A DNA stretch of 59,915 nt. It comes from Bacteroidales bacterium (GTDB lineage Bacteria; Bacteroidota; Bacteroidia; Bacteroidales; UBA12077). How positions within the stretch are numbered: the first letter of the stretch is position 1; each line of letters starts with the position of its first letter. The notes beneath the pieces are model-generated. The model made no database searches. It saw only the letters and a program-made list of their open reading frames with translations, and was not told where the DNA came from. The translations under genes and the position numbers were made by a program. Below are positions 17,282 to 26,269 of the stretch, piece after piece. The stretch covers positions 1 through 59,915 of the forward strand of contig JAHOYT010000032.1 in NCBI GenBank assembly GCA_019038645.1, in the 5' to 3' direction.

Positions 17282-17851
17282 ATGGAAATACAAAAATGTA
17301 GCTGGGCAAAAAAGCCCTTGGATATTGAATATCATGACAAAGAATGGGGTGTGCCTGTTCATGATGATAAAAAGTTATTTGAATTTTTGGTATTAGATGC
17401 ATTTCAGGCCGGATTAAGCTGGAGTACAATATTGAATAAACGTGAAAATTTCAGAAAAGCTTTTAATAATTTCGATTATCATAAAATCGCAAAATATAAT
17501 CAGAATAAAATTGAAGAATTACTACAAGACAAAGGAATAGTTCGAAATAAACTAAAAATAAACGGTACGGTAAAAAACGCTATTGTTTTTATAAAAGTAC
17601 AAATGGAATTTGGTAGTTTCGACAAATATATATGGTCTTTTACAGGAGGGAAAACAATTATTAATACCCGGATGAATTTGAAAGATATTCCTGCTACATC
17701 AAAAGAATCAGATGCCATGAGTAAGGATTTAAAAAAGCGTGGCTTTACTTTCGTTGGATCAACAATCTGTTACGCTTTTATGCAGGCTGCCGGAATGGTA
17801 AATGATCATGAAATAAGTTGTTTTAGGTATAAGGAAATAAAGTATGATTAA
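17282..17851 (+). CDS. tag: DNA-3-methyladenine glycosylase I
   Basis: This 189-residue protein excises 3-methyladenine from alkylated DNA (base excision repair). Family signatures are CSWAKKPLDIEYHDKEWGVP at the N-terminus, LVLDAFQAGLSW, and the zinc-binding late segment MQAAGMVNDHEISCF. The Tag zinc ligands (N-terminal Cys/His and C-terminal His/Cys) are present. I set the start at the ATG 17282, which gives the family's usual N-terminus; an upstream ATG at 17258 would overlap DUF6485. The end overlaps mnmE by 8 bp, so translation is probably coupled. Confidence 0.92.
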   Translation: MEIQKCSWAKKPLDIEYHDKEWGVPVHDDKKLFEFLVLDAFQAGLSWSTILNKRENFRKAFNNFDYHKIAKYNQNKIEELLQDKGIVRNKLKINGTVKNAIVFIKVQMEFGSFDKYIWSFTGGKTIINTRMNLKDIPATSKESDAMSKDLKKRGFTFVGSTICYAFMQAAGMVNDHEISCFRYKEIKYD

Positions 17852-19235
17852 CAATGATATAATTTGCGCAATTTCCACTCCGCAAGGCAATGGCGCAATT
17901 GCTGTTATACGTTTAACTGGTAATGATTCTGTTGTTTTGTGCGATAAGTTATTCAGATCGCCAAAAGAACAAAAAAAGCTGATAAATCAGGAAGCGAATA
18001 CACTACATTTTGGAACTATAACTGATAATGATAAAATTATCGATGAAGTCGTTATTTCTATTTTTAAAGGTCCTCACTCATATACAGGAGAAGACATAGT
18101 TGAAATTTCATGTCATGGTTCAGAATTCGTACAGCAGCAAATCTTACAATTATTTATAAAAAACGGTGCACGTTTAGCAAAGCCTGGCGAATATACGATG
18201 CGTGCATTTTTAAATGGCAAAATGGATTTGTCGCAGGCAGAAGCGGTAGCTGATTTGATAGCTTCTTCTTCCGCAGCATCACATAAAGTTGCCGTACAAC
18301 AAATGCGGGGTGGTTTTTCAAATGAAATAGCCAATCTACGTAATCGGTTGCTGCATTTTATTTCATTGCTCGAGCTTGAGTTGGATTTTAGCGAAGAAGA
18401 TGTTGAATTTGCAGATCGAAAACAATTGCATGATCTTTTAAATAATATTCAAAATCTTATTCAAAAATTATTGAAATCTTTTGATTTAGGAAATGTGATA
18501 AAAAATGGTGTTCCTGTTGCTATTGTGGGTCATACCAATGTTGGAAAATCAACTTTACTGAACCGGATATTGAACGAGGAAAAAGCCATAGTATCCGAAA
18601 TTCCAGGTACTACACGCGATGTTATCGAAGATGTAATTAATATCGAAGGTGTTTCGTTCAGGTTTATCGATACAGCTGGTATTCGTGAAACAGAAGATAC
18701 CATTGAGACAATGGGGATTGAGCGTACATATGATCGGATTTCCAAAGCATCCATAGTGCTTTTATTAGTTGATGCAACTGAAGGCTCGGATGAGATGATA
18801 AAGGCTGTTAAAACCGTAAAAAACAAGATTGGTGATGGTGATAAAAAGCTAATTGTTGTTATAAATAAAATTGATAAAGCTGATAACGAATCAGATATAA
18901 AAAACCTGTTGGATAAACGGGATGTTATGATGAAAATATCGGCCAAAACGGGCGAAAATATTGATCAATTAATACACGAACTATTGTCGGTTGTAAATCT
19001 TAGTGCATTAAATCAGAACGAAGTTATTGTGACTAACGCTCGTCATTACGAGGCGCTGGAAAAAGCATCAGTAGCATTGCAACGGGCAATTGATGGTTTA
19101 AACTCTGGTATAACAGGAGATTTTCTGGCTCAGGATATCCGTGAAACATTACATTATTTAGGTGAAATAACTGGTGAAATAACTACAGATGAAGTTCTTG
19201 GGAATATTTTTAAGAATTTCTGTATCGGAAAGTAA
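17844..19235 (+). CDS. mnmE: tRNA uridine-5-carboxymethylaminomethyl modification GTPase MnmE
   Basis: This 463-residue protein, with MnmG, makes the cmnm5U34 modification of tRNA wobble uridines. The N-terminal THF-binding domain begins NNDIICAISTPQGNGAIAVI. A helical domain is interrupted by the G domain with G1 GHTNVGKST (about 229), G2 GTTRD, G3 DTAG and G4 NKID. The C-terminus is the catalytic CIGK, essential for the reaction. All motifs are intact and length is normal. It overlaps tag by 8 bp. Confidence 0.97.
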   Translation: MINNDIICAISTPQGNGAIAVIRLTGNDSVVLCDKLFRSPKEQKKLINQEANTLHFGTITDNDKIIDEVVISIFKGPHSYTGEDIVEISCHGSEFVQQQILQLFIKNGARLAKPGEYTMRAFLNGKMDLSQAEAVADLIASSSAASHKVAVQQMRGGFSNEIANLRNRLLHFISLLELELDFSEEDVEFADRKQLHDLLNNIQNLIQKLLKSFDLGNVIKNGVPVAIVGHTNVGKSTLLNRILNEEKAIVSEIPGTTRDVIEDVINIEGVSFRFIDTAGIRETEDTIETMGIERTYDRISKASIVLLLVDATEGSDEMIKAVKTVKNKIGDGDKKLIVVINKIDKADNESDIKNLLDKRDVMMKISAKTGENIDQLIHELLSVVNLSALNQNEVIVTNARHYEALEKASVALQRAIDGLNSGITGDFLAQDIRETLHYLGEITGEITTDEVLGNIFKNFCIGK

Positions 19236-19338
19236 CCTTCTCAAAAAAAATTAATACAAAATATATTGAAAGCTGGTGTGAACCCTATATGTAGGGCTTT
19301 TGCAAAATTATGTCATTTGCACTTATTTAGATTTATTA

Positions 19339-19369
19339 TTTGCTTGTTAGGGTGTTGTTTGTACTTTTG
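19339..19369 (+). promoter_or_regulatory. Strong-looking Bacteroidota promoter in a gene-poor gap
   Basis: TTTG at 19339-19342, exactly 19 bases, then TACTTTTG at 19362-19369 fit the TTTG-N19-TAnnTTTG consensus. Just downstream are a GTACC...GGTAC hairpin (19372-19392) and a T-rich stretch. No gene lies downstream on this strand, so it could drive a small RNA or be a relic. Confidence 0.4.
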
Positions 19370-19439
19370 TCGTACCTAAAAGGCTGAGGTACAAATTTGA
19401 TTTGTTTTTTGGCGAAATTATGGCGCTTAAATACACTAT

Positions 19440-19906
19440 AAGGCATTAATGATACTCGACTTTCAAACTCCTACGGATCAACTGGGTGGGAAATTTTATA
19501 GTGGCTATTACTTGCTATACATATTCATCAACAGGATTAATGTGGAAATTACTGGAAGAAGTAGATGCATTGAACGCTTTTGTTTTGAACGATGCTTCAT
19601 ACTTATCTAATTTAATATGTTCAGAAAATTATTCCGGATCCATATTAATTTTGTATTCGGTTCCAGGAGTCCATTGCTCAATGGGATGAAAACTAATTCT
19701 ATTATCAGCTGACCATTTCCATACTCCCTCTATTTCAAGATCAATTGCAACACCTAATGATATCTCGCTTTGCACATCTTCAATTTTTGATACCGATCCC
19801 CTAAATTTGATTTGAATTGGTGGAACAACTTCTTGTTTTTCACAAATATGGCATTTTGAATAATAAAGGGTATAATTCTTATCATAATTAATATAAAATA
19901 CAAAAA
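19440..19906 (-). pseudogene. Decayed N-terminal fragment of a bacterial alpha-2-macroglobulin-like protein
   Basis: On the minus strand the reading from about 19900 shows an N-terminal macroglobulin-type beta domain: VPPIQIKFRGSV, then IEGVWKWSADNRISF, HPIEQWTPGTEYKI. An in-frame TAA at 19629-19631 interrupts it. The same frame continues as FSEHIKLDKYEASFKT and SSSNFHINPVDEYV to a TAG at 19515-19517, then QVIATIKF. Restoring one base near 19490 gives FSHPVDP, another stop (19471-19473) and EFESRVSLMP. This order matches the start of large bacterial alpha-2-macroglobulins. Three stops, a frameshift and loss of the remaining ~1,500 residues make it a pseudogene. The family call rests on recall of motif order, not on a search. 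Confidence 0.6.
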
Positions 19907-19907
19907 A

Positions 19908-19931
19908 AGAGCCTCTGAAGGCTCTTTTTTA
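19908..19931 (-). terminator. Terminator after the TonB-dependent receptor
   Basis: Stem AGAGCCT/AGGCTCT with loop CTGA has A/T runs on both sides. It lies 11 bases beyond the receptor stop codon and could act in both directions. Confidence 0.85.
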
Positions 19932-19941
19932 ATTATTTATA

Positions 19942-22900
19942 TTAATTAAATACATATCTGATCCCAATTTGGAGTTGCCATTTAGATCTGATTGACACAT
20001 CATCAACATAAGAATCTCTCAAAGTAGTATCGAATTGGTAATAAGGAACACCATTACTATCAATACCATTTACAGTAATAGGAGTATAAGTTGTGGCAAA
20101 TTGTCTAACACCAAAACTTCTTACAATCAAATTACCGGCATTTAACAAATCTAATGTTAATTGGAATTTATTTTCTTTTCCTTTAATATCTAATTTGAAA
20201 TCTTGTGCTAAGCGAATATCAAAAGTTGAAAACCAAGGTAACATTGCCCCATTACGTTCTGCATACTCTCCTCTTCTTTGGCTTAAATAATCATCTTGCT
20301 CAATGAATGCATCCAGAGCTTCCCATTGAGCAGTAGCATTTGCCGCAACAGTTGCAACACCTGTTCCATCAACAGTACCGAAATTGATGTCAGATTGGTT
20401 TTCCGGAACATATAACAAATCATTATTAGCGATACCATCTTGATTTAAATCACCTGCATATACATATGAGTAACGATCTCCTTTGCCAGCTTCAAAGAAG
20501 AATGCTAATGAAGTTGCCATTTTACCATATTCAATTTTATACATTGCAGAAGCTATAAATCTGTGCTGTAATCCATACCGGGACCAAGATAATTGTGGGT
20601 CGTTAGGATTTCCAACTACAGGATTACGTTGGAATGCATCAGCAGCAATTTCAGCAGGAATAGATGTATAATCCTTTGACTCCATATATGTATAAGCAGC
20701 ATCAACATTTACACCGAAGTCAAATTTCTTCCCTAATTTACCAGTTAAGCTATACTGATATCCCTCGTCGGTATTGTCGAGAACGATTGTTCCGGCTTCG
20801 AGGAAGGTGGCAAATCCAACAGCATCAGAATAAATATTATTTTCCGGATACTGGAATATTTCACGGGTATCACCTGTTCCTGTTAGTTCACCGGTTGGAG
20901 GAGCCATATTGTAATTTCTATGAACTACTGCATTTATGTCTTTACCGTAAATACCTTCTACTGTAGCATTCCAACCTTCGCCAAATACCATATCTGCTGC
21001 AATATTAGTTTTCCATACTTGTGGCCATTTGAAATCTTCTGAAGTCGCATTTACCTGGAAAGTATACCCAGGATTAATTCCTGCATTTGATGATTGGTTA
21101 CCTAACCAAACAAAAGGAATACGTCCTGTGAAAATACCAGTTCCACCGCGTAATTGGATAGTATTATCACCTTTAACATCATAGTTGAATCCTAGTCTAG
21201 GCGACCATAAAATTTTTGAGTCTGGCCATTTTGCAGGGTCAACTGCAATTGGATCTCCATTTTCATCTACCCAACCGGTAAAACCAGAAGCTTCCTGAAC
21301 TGCAGCTGTATTTTCTATCTCGTTAAAATACATTGGTATATCAATACGTAACCCACCTGTTATATTTAATTTAGAGTTTACACGAAATTCATCTTGAACA
21401 TATAGTGCTAACTGACCAACATCAACATAAGACCATAAATAATCATTAGCCTGAGATGCTGTAACCTGAGCATTAAAATCAGTGCCGGCAGTTGTGTTAT
21501 TTAAGAAATCAGTTACACTTCCAAAGGTATTCCATGGATAATAGAATAAGTTAAAAGAATTTTCAAATTTGAATAACTCATAATTAAAACCTGCAGTTAA
21601 TGTGTGCCTATCAAGATAATATGTAAAATTATCTCTAATTTGGAATACATCCTGATATAACCTGTTATGAGTTGAAAACATTTCTGAACCCATTGAAATT
21701 GCCAGATTCCCGTTAGTGTCAAAAATATCAATTACTGGAAATGGTTCAGAGTGAGGATCTCTTTTATCTCTAAATGCCGTATAACCTATTAATAAGTTAT
21801 TCGACATCTTATCTGATAAAATTGAATTAAGCTCACCTACTACAGAATGTATTTCGTTAAATATTCTATACGAAGAATTTTCAAATGGCATTCTATAACT
21901 AGTAGGGCCTCTACCAATAATTGCTTCAGGGTGAGGTAGAATATCCTTGTAAGCATCAAGCATATTATAACGAATAGTAAAAGTGTGATTTTTTGTTATG
22001 TTATAATCAAGTTTAAATAAGAACTTGTTGTTAAAAGTTTCATGAGTATATCCTTGATATTTACCAGGTTCGTATCCCCAATAAGTTCTTAAATAGTCTT
22101 GAACGGCAATTAAATCAGATTCTAAAACACTTGTTACATTATCCTGACCTGTATTTGTGCCATCATCAGCGATCCATCCATGCGCTAATTCGTTTTTTCT
22201 TTCTGCTTCTGCATTAATAAAGAAGAAAAGTTTGTCCTTGATTATCGGACCACCAACACTTGCACCAAATTGTTGAGCTGAGAAATCTAAGTTTTCTGCT
22301 GTAACGTTATTTACTTTTTCACCAAGCATATTTTCATTTCTGAAAAAGTAATAAGTTGTTCCTTTAATTTCATTTGTTCCGGATTTTGTTACTGCATTAA
22401 TACCTGCACCAGTAAATCCACCTTCCCGAACATCAAAAGGTGCTAATGAAACCTGTATTTGTTCAATAGCATCTAATGAAACAGGTTGTGCATCGGCTTG
22501 TCCTCCGGGAGTTGCGTAATCTAATCCAAATGAATTATTAAAAATTGAACCATCTAATGAAAAGTTATTGTAGAGGTTATTTCTGCCTCCAAAACTATTT
22601 CCATCAGATTCAGGAGTTAAGCGAGTAAAGTCCATTTGACCACGGGCAATAGACGGAAGAGCTTCTAATTTTTCCCTGTTAATATTAGTTCTGGAACCGG
22701 TTTTATCGGGATTAATAAAAGCGTCAGCGTCATGTGTTATAATCACTTCTTCAAGTTGTAATGTACTTTTACTTAAAACGAAATCTACTTCTGCTGTTTT
22801 ATTTAGCTGTAGATACACATCATTTATCGTTTGATCCTGAAAACCCATAAATGATACAACAACATTGTATGGACCACCAACACGCATATTTTTAATGTTG

Positions 22901-23103
22901 AATTGACCATCCTTCATAGTAATTGTACCATACTGTGTGCCGGTTGGAGTGTGTATTGCCACTACATTGGCAATATCTATTGGTTCTCCGTTTTCGTTAA
23001 CAACATTCCCTGTCATTGACGAAGTTGTTACTCCTTGTGAATAAATATTTGTAATGCTAAAAACAACAAGTACAAATATTAACAATAGATTTATTCTTTT
23101 CAT
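19942..23103 (-). CDS. Oar-like TonB-dependent outer-membrane receptor
   Basis: The protein has 1053 residues. A signal peptide (about 1-22, ending YSQG) is followed by a carboxypeptidase-regulatory-like beta-sandwich (about 28-115; GNVVNENGEPIDIANVV), a plug domain (about 125-260; LDAIEQIQVSLAPFDVREGG and GAGINAVTKSGTN) and a large beta-barrel ending RSKWQLQIGIRYVFN, with the usual aromatic-rich terminus. The LAPFDVREGGFTGAGIN segment is characteristic of the Oar/OmpA-related TonB transporters, some of which move proteins across the outer membrane. No SusD partner lies next to it, so it is not a classical glycan-uptake pair. Monocistronic with its own terminator. Confidence 0.92.
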   Translation of the reverse strand: MKRINLLLIFVLVVFSITNIYSQGVTTSSMTGNVVNENGEPIDIANVVAIHTPTGTQYGTITMKDGQFNIKNMRVGGPYNVVVSFMGFQDQTINDVYLQLNKTAEVDFVLSKSTLQLEEVIITHDADAFINPDKTGSRTNINREKLEALPSIARGQMDFTRLTPESDGNSFGGRNNLYNNFSLDGSIFNNSFGLDYATPGGQADAQPVSLDAIEQIQVSLAPFDVREGGFTGAGINAVTKSGTNEIKGTTYYFFRNENMLGEKVNNVTAENLDFSAQQFGASVGGPIIKDKLFFFINAEAERKNELAHGWIADDGTNTGQDNVTSVLESDLIAVQDYLRTYWGYEPGKYQGYTHETFNNKFLFKLDYNITKNHTFTIRYNMLDAYKDILPHPEAIIGRGPTSYRMPFENSSYRIFNEIHSVVGELNSILSDKMSNNLLIGYTAFRDKRDPHSEPFPVIDIFDTNGNLAISMGSEMFSTHNRLYQDVFQIRDNFTYYLDRHTLTAGFNYELFKFENSFNLFYYPWNTFGSVTDFLNNTTAGTDFNAQVTASQANDYLWSYVDVGQLALYVQDEFRVNSKLNITGGLRIDIPMYFNEIENTAAVQEASGFTGWVDENGDPIAVDPAKWPDSKILWSPRLGFNYDVKGDNTIQLRGGTGIFTGRIPFVWLGNQSSNAGINPGYTFQVNATSEDFKWPQVWKTNIAADMVFGEGWNATVEGIYGKDINAVVHRNYNMAPPTGELTGTGDTREIFQYPENNIYSDAVGFATFLEAGTIVLDNTDEGYQYSLTGKLGKKFDFGVNVDAAYTYMESKDYTSIPAEIAADAFQRNPVVGNPNDPQLSWSRYGLQHRFIASAMYKIEYGKMATSLAFFFEAGKGDRYSYVYAGDLNQDGIANNDLLYVPENQSDINFGTVDGTGVATVAANATAQWEALDAFIEQDDYLSQRRGEYAERNGAMLPWFSTFDIRLAQDFKLDIKGKENKFQLTLDLLNAGNLIVRSFGVRQFATTYTPITVNGIDSNGVPYYQFDTTLRDSYVDDVSIRSKWQLQIGIRYVFN

Positions 23104-23343
23104 AAGCTAAGGGTTTGGTTATTTTGGGTTTAAAAAGAATAAGTAACAATAATTTATAATAATATCGAAATTTTAACAGATCTAATTACAAACAGTTTAT
23201 TAACGTTTTTTACAATTTGCTCATTATATGATTATTACTCATGATTTTAAAGAACAAAAACAGTAAAGGAAATATGTATTTTTTAAGAGTATGTTTGGCT
23301 ACAATTTAGTTTGAAATTGAAATTTATTCTACAATATGTTTAT

Positions 23344-23868
23344 TTAGATTTTATAATTGAGTAACTCTTGAAATGGATTATCTCCAAGTCCAAGTATAAC
23401 TCCAAATGCAAGTTCAGTTTTAAAACCTTGTTTTTTAAGCTCAATTATCTTTTGCCTAAACGTTTCTCCTTTAAGTTTCAAAATTTTATCTTCAATTATC
23501 ATATGTCGATAAGATTCTTGTTCTTTGGTTGGTCTGTTTTGACCAAAGATTTCAAGTTTATAAAGGCCGATTTGAAATTTTGAGATAACAGTTTCAAAAC
23601 CATTTTTAACAGTATTTCTCACATTGAAAACCTGATATCCACTAAAGTATTTAGTAATATCTTTAATAAATTGTTTCTTATTTATGAAGTGACATGCAAT
23701 GTCTAAGTCACTATTTTTTATATCAATATTTATTGGAATAGTGCCAGTTAGAATAGGAGAATAATATTTCAATTTAATCATTATTCCATGATCAGATAAT
23801 ATTTTGTAGACTTCTTGTTGTTTTTTATTTCCGAGTTTTAAATACTCAATTGAATCAAAATCAGTCAT
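23344..23868 (-). CDS. DUF4269 nucleotidyltransferase-like protein
   Basis: This 174-residue cytoplasmic protein shows the DUF4269 pattern: GTIPINIDIKNSDLDIACHF, in which GT...SDLDI resembles the GS-x-DxD active-site core of the polymerase-beta superfamily, followed by RHMIIEDKILKL and QGFKTELAF. Family function is unknown. It stands alone and is followed by no clear terminator. The call is confident at family level only. Confidence 0.8.
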   Translation of the reverse strand: MTDFDSIEYLKLGNKKQQEVYKILSDHGIMIKLKYYSPILTGTIPINIDIKNSDLDIACHFINKKQFIKDITKYFSGYQVFNVRNTVKNGFETVISKFQIGLYKLEIFGQNRPTKEQESYRHMIIEDKILKLKGETFRQKIIELKKQGFKTELAFGVILGLGDNPFQELLNYKI

Positions 23869-23952
23869 TTTTTAATATTGAAAATTAGACTTGTTTAATT
23901 TTTTTTTATAAAAACCGACAGCATAATTAATATGTAAAAAAAATATTCTTAT

Positions 23953-24582
23953 TTATTTCTCATTCATCAAATATTGGAAAAGTTCAAAATACCTGGCTAT
24001 ATGTAATCCATCTAATAATCCATGATGAGCGTTAATTGATATTGGCATTGTCATTTTATTGCCAATTGCAGATGTTTTTCCAAATACTATTTTCGGAACG
24101 CTATCAAGAGAATTAAAATTCCTTGCATGAGTTAATCCCGTAAAATCAATCCATGGTACTGATGAATAATGGATTGTGTCATTCCGCATACTGTTTTCTG
24201 ACATACAAAGGCCTTTTGTATTTTGGACATTTGCTATTTCTGCAGCTAAGGAATTACTAAAAATCTGAAAATCTTTATTGTATTGTATAAATCCAAATCC
24301 AAAAGTTTCATCGTCTCTGCCAATTGTTGATGCAGCATGAATTTCATCGTAAATAACGACTTCTTTTTCTTTTATTCGATATCTAAATTCCGGAATTTTA
24401 TTAATAGCAACTAAAGATTTATGGAGATAAGCAGCAAAAAATGATTCATTATTATTTTTTGCCATTTTATATGCATTTGTACAATCAATTTCAGAGACTA
24501 TTCCGAAAAATGGTTCATCATATTGTGAGAAGAAATTGAAGTGTTCTTTCCTGTTCCATGTATTGATGTTAATCGTTTTCAT
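23953..24582 (-). CDS. Chloramphenicol acetyltransferase-fold (CatA-like) protein
   Basis: This 209-residue protein carries the CAT signature HHGLLDG with His187 as the presumed general base and Asp191. The WIDFTGLTH segment corresponds to the W-x-SFT stretch of CatA, and the N-terminus NTWNRKEHFNFF matches the family. Chromosomal relatives in Bacteroidota are often annotated as CAT but their substrates are mostly untested, so this should not be read as proof of chloramphenicol resistance. It overlaps the HAD gene upstream by 4 bp (ATGA) and is surely co-translated with it. Confidence 0.85.
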   Translation of the reverse strand: MKTININTWNRKEHFNFFSQYDEPFFGIVSEIDCTNAYKMAKNNNESFFAAYLHKSLVAINKIPEFRYRIKEKEVVIYDEIHAASTIGRDDETFGFGFIQYNKDFQIFSNSLAAEIANVQNTKGLCMSENSMRNDTIHYSSVPWIDFTGLTHARNFNSLDSVPKIVFGKTSAIGNKMTMPISINAHHGLLDGLHIARYFELFQYLMNEK

Positions 24583-25277
24583 AAGTCAAGTATTCTTTGA
24601 ATTTCTGAAATAAGTTCTATTTCCCAAAAGTTATTGAGATTGTCGGTTTTTTTAATTGCTTCATGTGTCCAGATTGTGTGATAGGGAATATGAACACCAT
24701 AGCCACCCAGGTTTAAAACAGGAATAATATCAGATTTTAATGAGTTGCCAATCATTAAAAAATCTTTAGATGCTATATCTAAGTGTGATAATAATTTTTG
24801 GTAATTCAACTCCTTTTTATCACTCATGATTTCTACATGATGAAAGTATTTCTCAATGTTTGATTTTTTCAATTTTCTTTCCTGGTCAAGCAGGTCACCT
24901 TTTGTTGCTATAATGAGTTTGTATCCGGATTTAGTTAGTTTTTCCACAATCTCCTGAATTCCTTCAAGCAAAACAACGGGTTTATTTATCAGGTCTTTTC
25001 CCAATGATATTATTTTATCAATAACAGGTTTTTCGATCTTATTATTACTTATTTGCAATGCTGTTTCTATCATCGAAAGAACAAATCCTTTTACGCCATA
25101 TCCATATAAATCAAGATTCTGCATTTCAGTTTTAAACAGTTCCTTTGAAATTATCTCTTCTGTTTGAATATCTGAAAGTAGTTCACAAAATATTTTTTCT
25201 GTTTCTTGATAATAGGGTTCATTTACCCATAGAGTATCATCTGCATCAAATCCTATTATTTTAAAATCAGTTTTCAT
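24579..25277 (-). CDS. HAD-superfamily hydrolase
   Basis: This 232-residue haloacid-dehalogenase-like phosphatase has motif I FDADDTLW (nucleophile Asp11, acid Asp13), motif II in IATKG, a Lys in the KKELNYQKLL region and motif IV MIGNSLKSDI. A helical cap (residues 18-95) marks it as a C1-cap member. The substrate is not evident; it could be a small phosphorylated metabolite. It is the upstream gene of a two-gene operon with the CAT-like acetyltransferase (ATGA overlap). Confidence 0.87.
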   Translation of the reverse strand: MKTDFKIIGFDADDTLWVNEPYYQETEKIFCELLSDIQTEEIISKELFKTEMQNLDLYGYGVKGFVLSMIETALQISNNKIEKPVIDKIISLGKDLINKPVVLLEGIQEIVEKLTKSGYKLIIATKGDLLDQERKLKKSNIEKYFHHVEIMSDKKELNYQKLLSHLDIASKDFLMIGNSLKSDIIPVLNLGGYGVHIPYHTIWTHEAIKKTDNLNNFWEIELISEIQRILDL

Positions 25278-25618
25278 GTTTGGTTTATTACAATAATTAC
25301 CATGGGTGTTTAAATGTTCAAACTGTCTCGTACTAATATAGTTTGCCCATAATTAGCTATTAATTTTTAAAGATAATTCATTTTTTGGTTTTGTTATAAT
25401 GGCATAGGATGGAAGTTTATATTTTCTATTCAGATGAGCTTTTTCTGGTGTGAGCTTTTCACAGCTACGATGCGGTGTTTAGTGATTATAAATGTACCTT
25501 AATTGTACCATAGAATCATAAATGTATAATAATCAGACTGAATTACTTTGTATCGGGGGGAGTAGAATATTTGATAAATGAAATAGTTAAAACTCGGGTG
25601 AATCTGTATATTTGATAC
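25278..25618. other. Gene-free spacer
   Basis: This 341-bp AT-rich divergent spacer lies between the HAD gene (-) and the DUF1643 gene (+). I see no credible gene, strong hairpin or clear promoter in it. Confidence 0.5.
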
Positions 25619-26152
25619 ATGAACTACGAAGCAGATAAATGGTTTTACAAGACTGATTATAATAATCAAGGGAGATATTTATTAGGGACAAAGGGCCAAA
25701 AACCACTACTTTGTGTAGGTATAAATCCTAGTACAGCTGAACCTGGAAAGCTGGATAATACCTTAAAATCGGTACAACGACTGACATTAAACAATGGATA
25801 TGATAGCTGGATTATGATAAACATTTATCCACAGCGAGCAACTAATCCAGATGATTTACATTTAGAAATTGATTTAGAGATTCATAAAAAGAACTTGAAT
25901 GAAATTAAATCTATTTTAAATGAATATCAAGCCGATATATGGGCAGCTTGGGGAACAATCATTGAAAAAAGAAATTATTTGCGTAGATGTTTGTTAGATA
26001 TTTACAATTTAACTCTTGATAGAAAATGCCGATGGGTAAGCCTTGGGAAGGAATCAAAGCTTGGACATCCACATCATCCTCTATTTTTGAATTCGCAAGA
26101 AAAAGTAAATTTTTTTGATATAGTTAAATATATTAATAAAGTATCAAGTTAG
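25619..26152 (+). CDS. DUF1643 domain protein
   Basis: This 177-residue protein has the DUF1643 hallmarks: LLCVGINPSTAEPGKLDNTL (family N-P-S-x-A...D-x-T), WIMINIYPQRAT and AAWGTI. These proteins resemble uracil-DNA-glycosylase-like folds in their G-x-NPS motif and are scattered on accessory islands. Catalytic role unproven. Monocistronic; a small hairpin (ACGGC-AAA-GCCGT, 26194-26206) follows it. Confidence 0.85.
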   Translation: MNYEADKWFYKTDYNNQGRYLLGTKGQKPLLCVGINPSTAEPGKLDNTLKSVQRLTLNNGYDSWIMINIYPQRATNPDDLHLEIDLEIHKKNLNEIKSILNEYQADIWAAWGTIIEKRNYLRRCLLDIYNLTLDRKCRWVSLGKESKLGHPHHPLFLNSQEKVNFFDIVKYINKVSS

Positions 26153-26193
26153 TGGTAAGAAATCGTTGCGCATTTCGAAGTACAAACTTATCC

Positions 26194-26206
26194 ACGGCAA
26201 AGCCGT
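26194..26206. terminator. Small hairpin between convergent genes
   Basis: ACGGC-AAA-GCCGT forms a 5-bp stem with a triloop, without a strong T-run. It is only a possible terminator between DUF1643 (+) and the NUDIX gene (-). Confidence 0.3.
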
Positions 26207-26269
26207 AGTTTAATTGTTATGTTGATTTCATAATCCACAATCCATCAGCTTGTGTGTTAGTGTATCTCT

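Noticed and set aside
19486-19689. Plus-strand 67-codon open frame
   Set aside because: The opposite strand carries the ordered macroglobulin-like motifs, so this frame is a shadow of the pseudogene.
23953-24582. Reading the CAT-like gene as an antibiotic-resistance determinant
   Set aside because: Only the fold and catalytic His/Asp are supported. There is no mobile-element context and many chromosomal relatives are untested.
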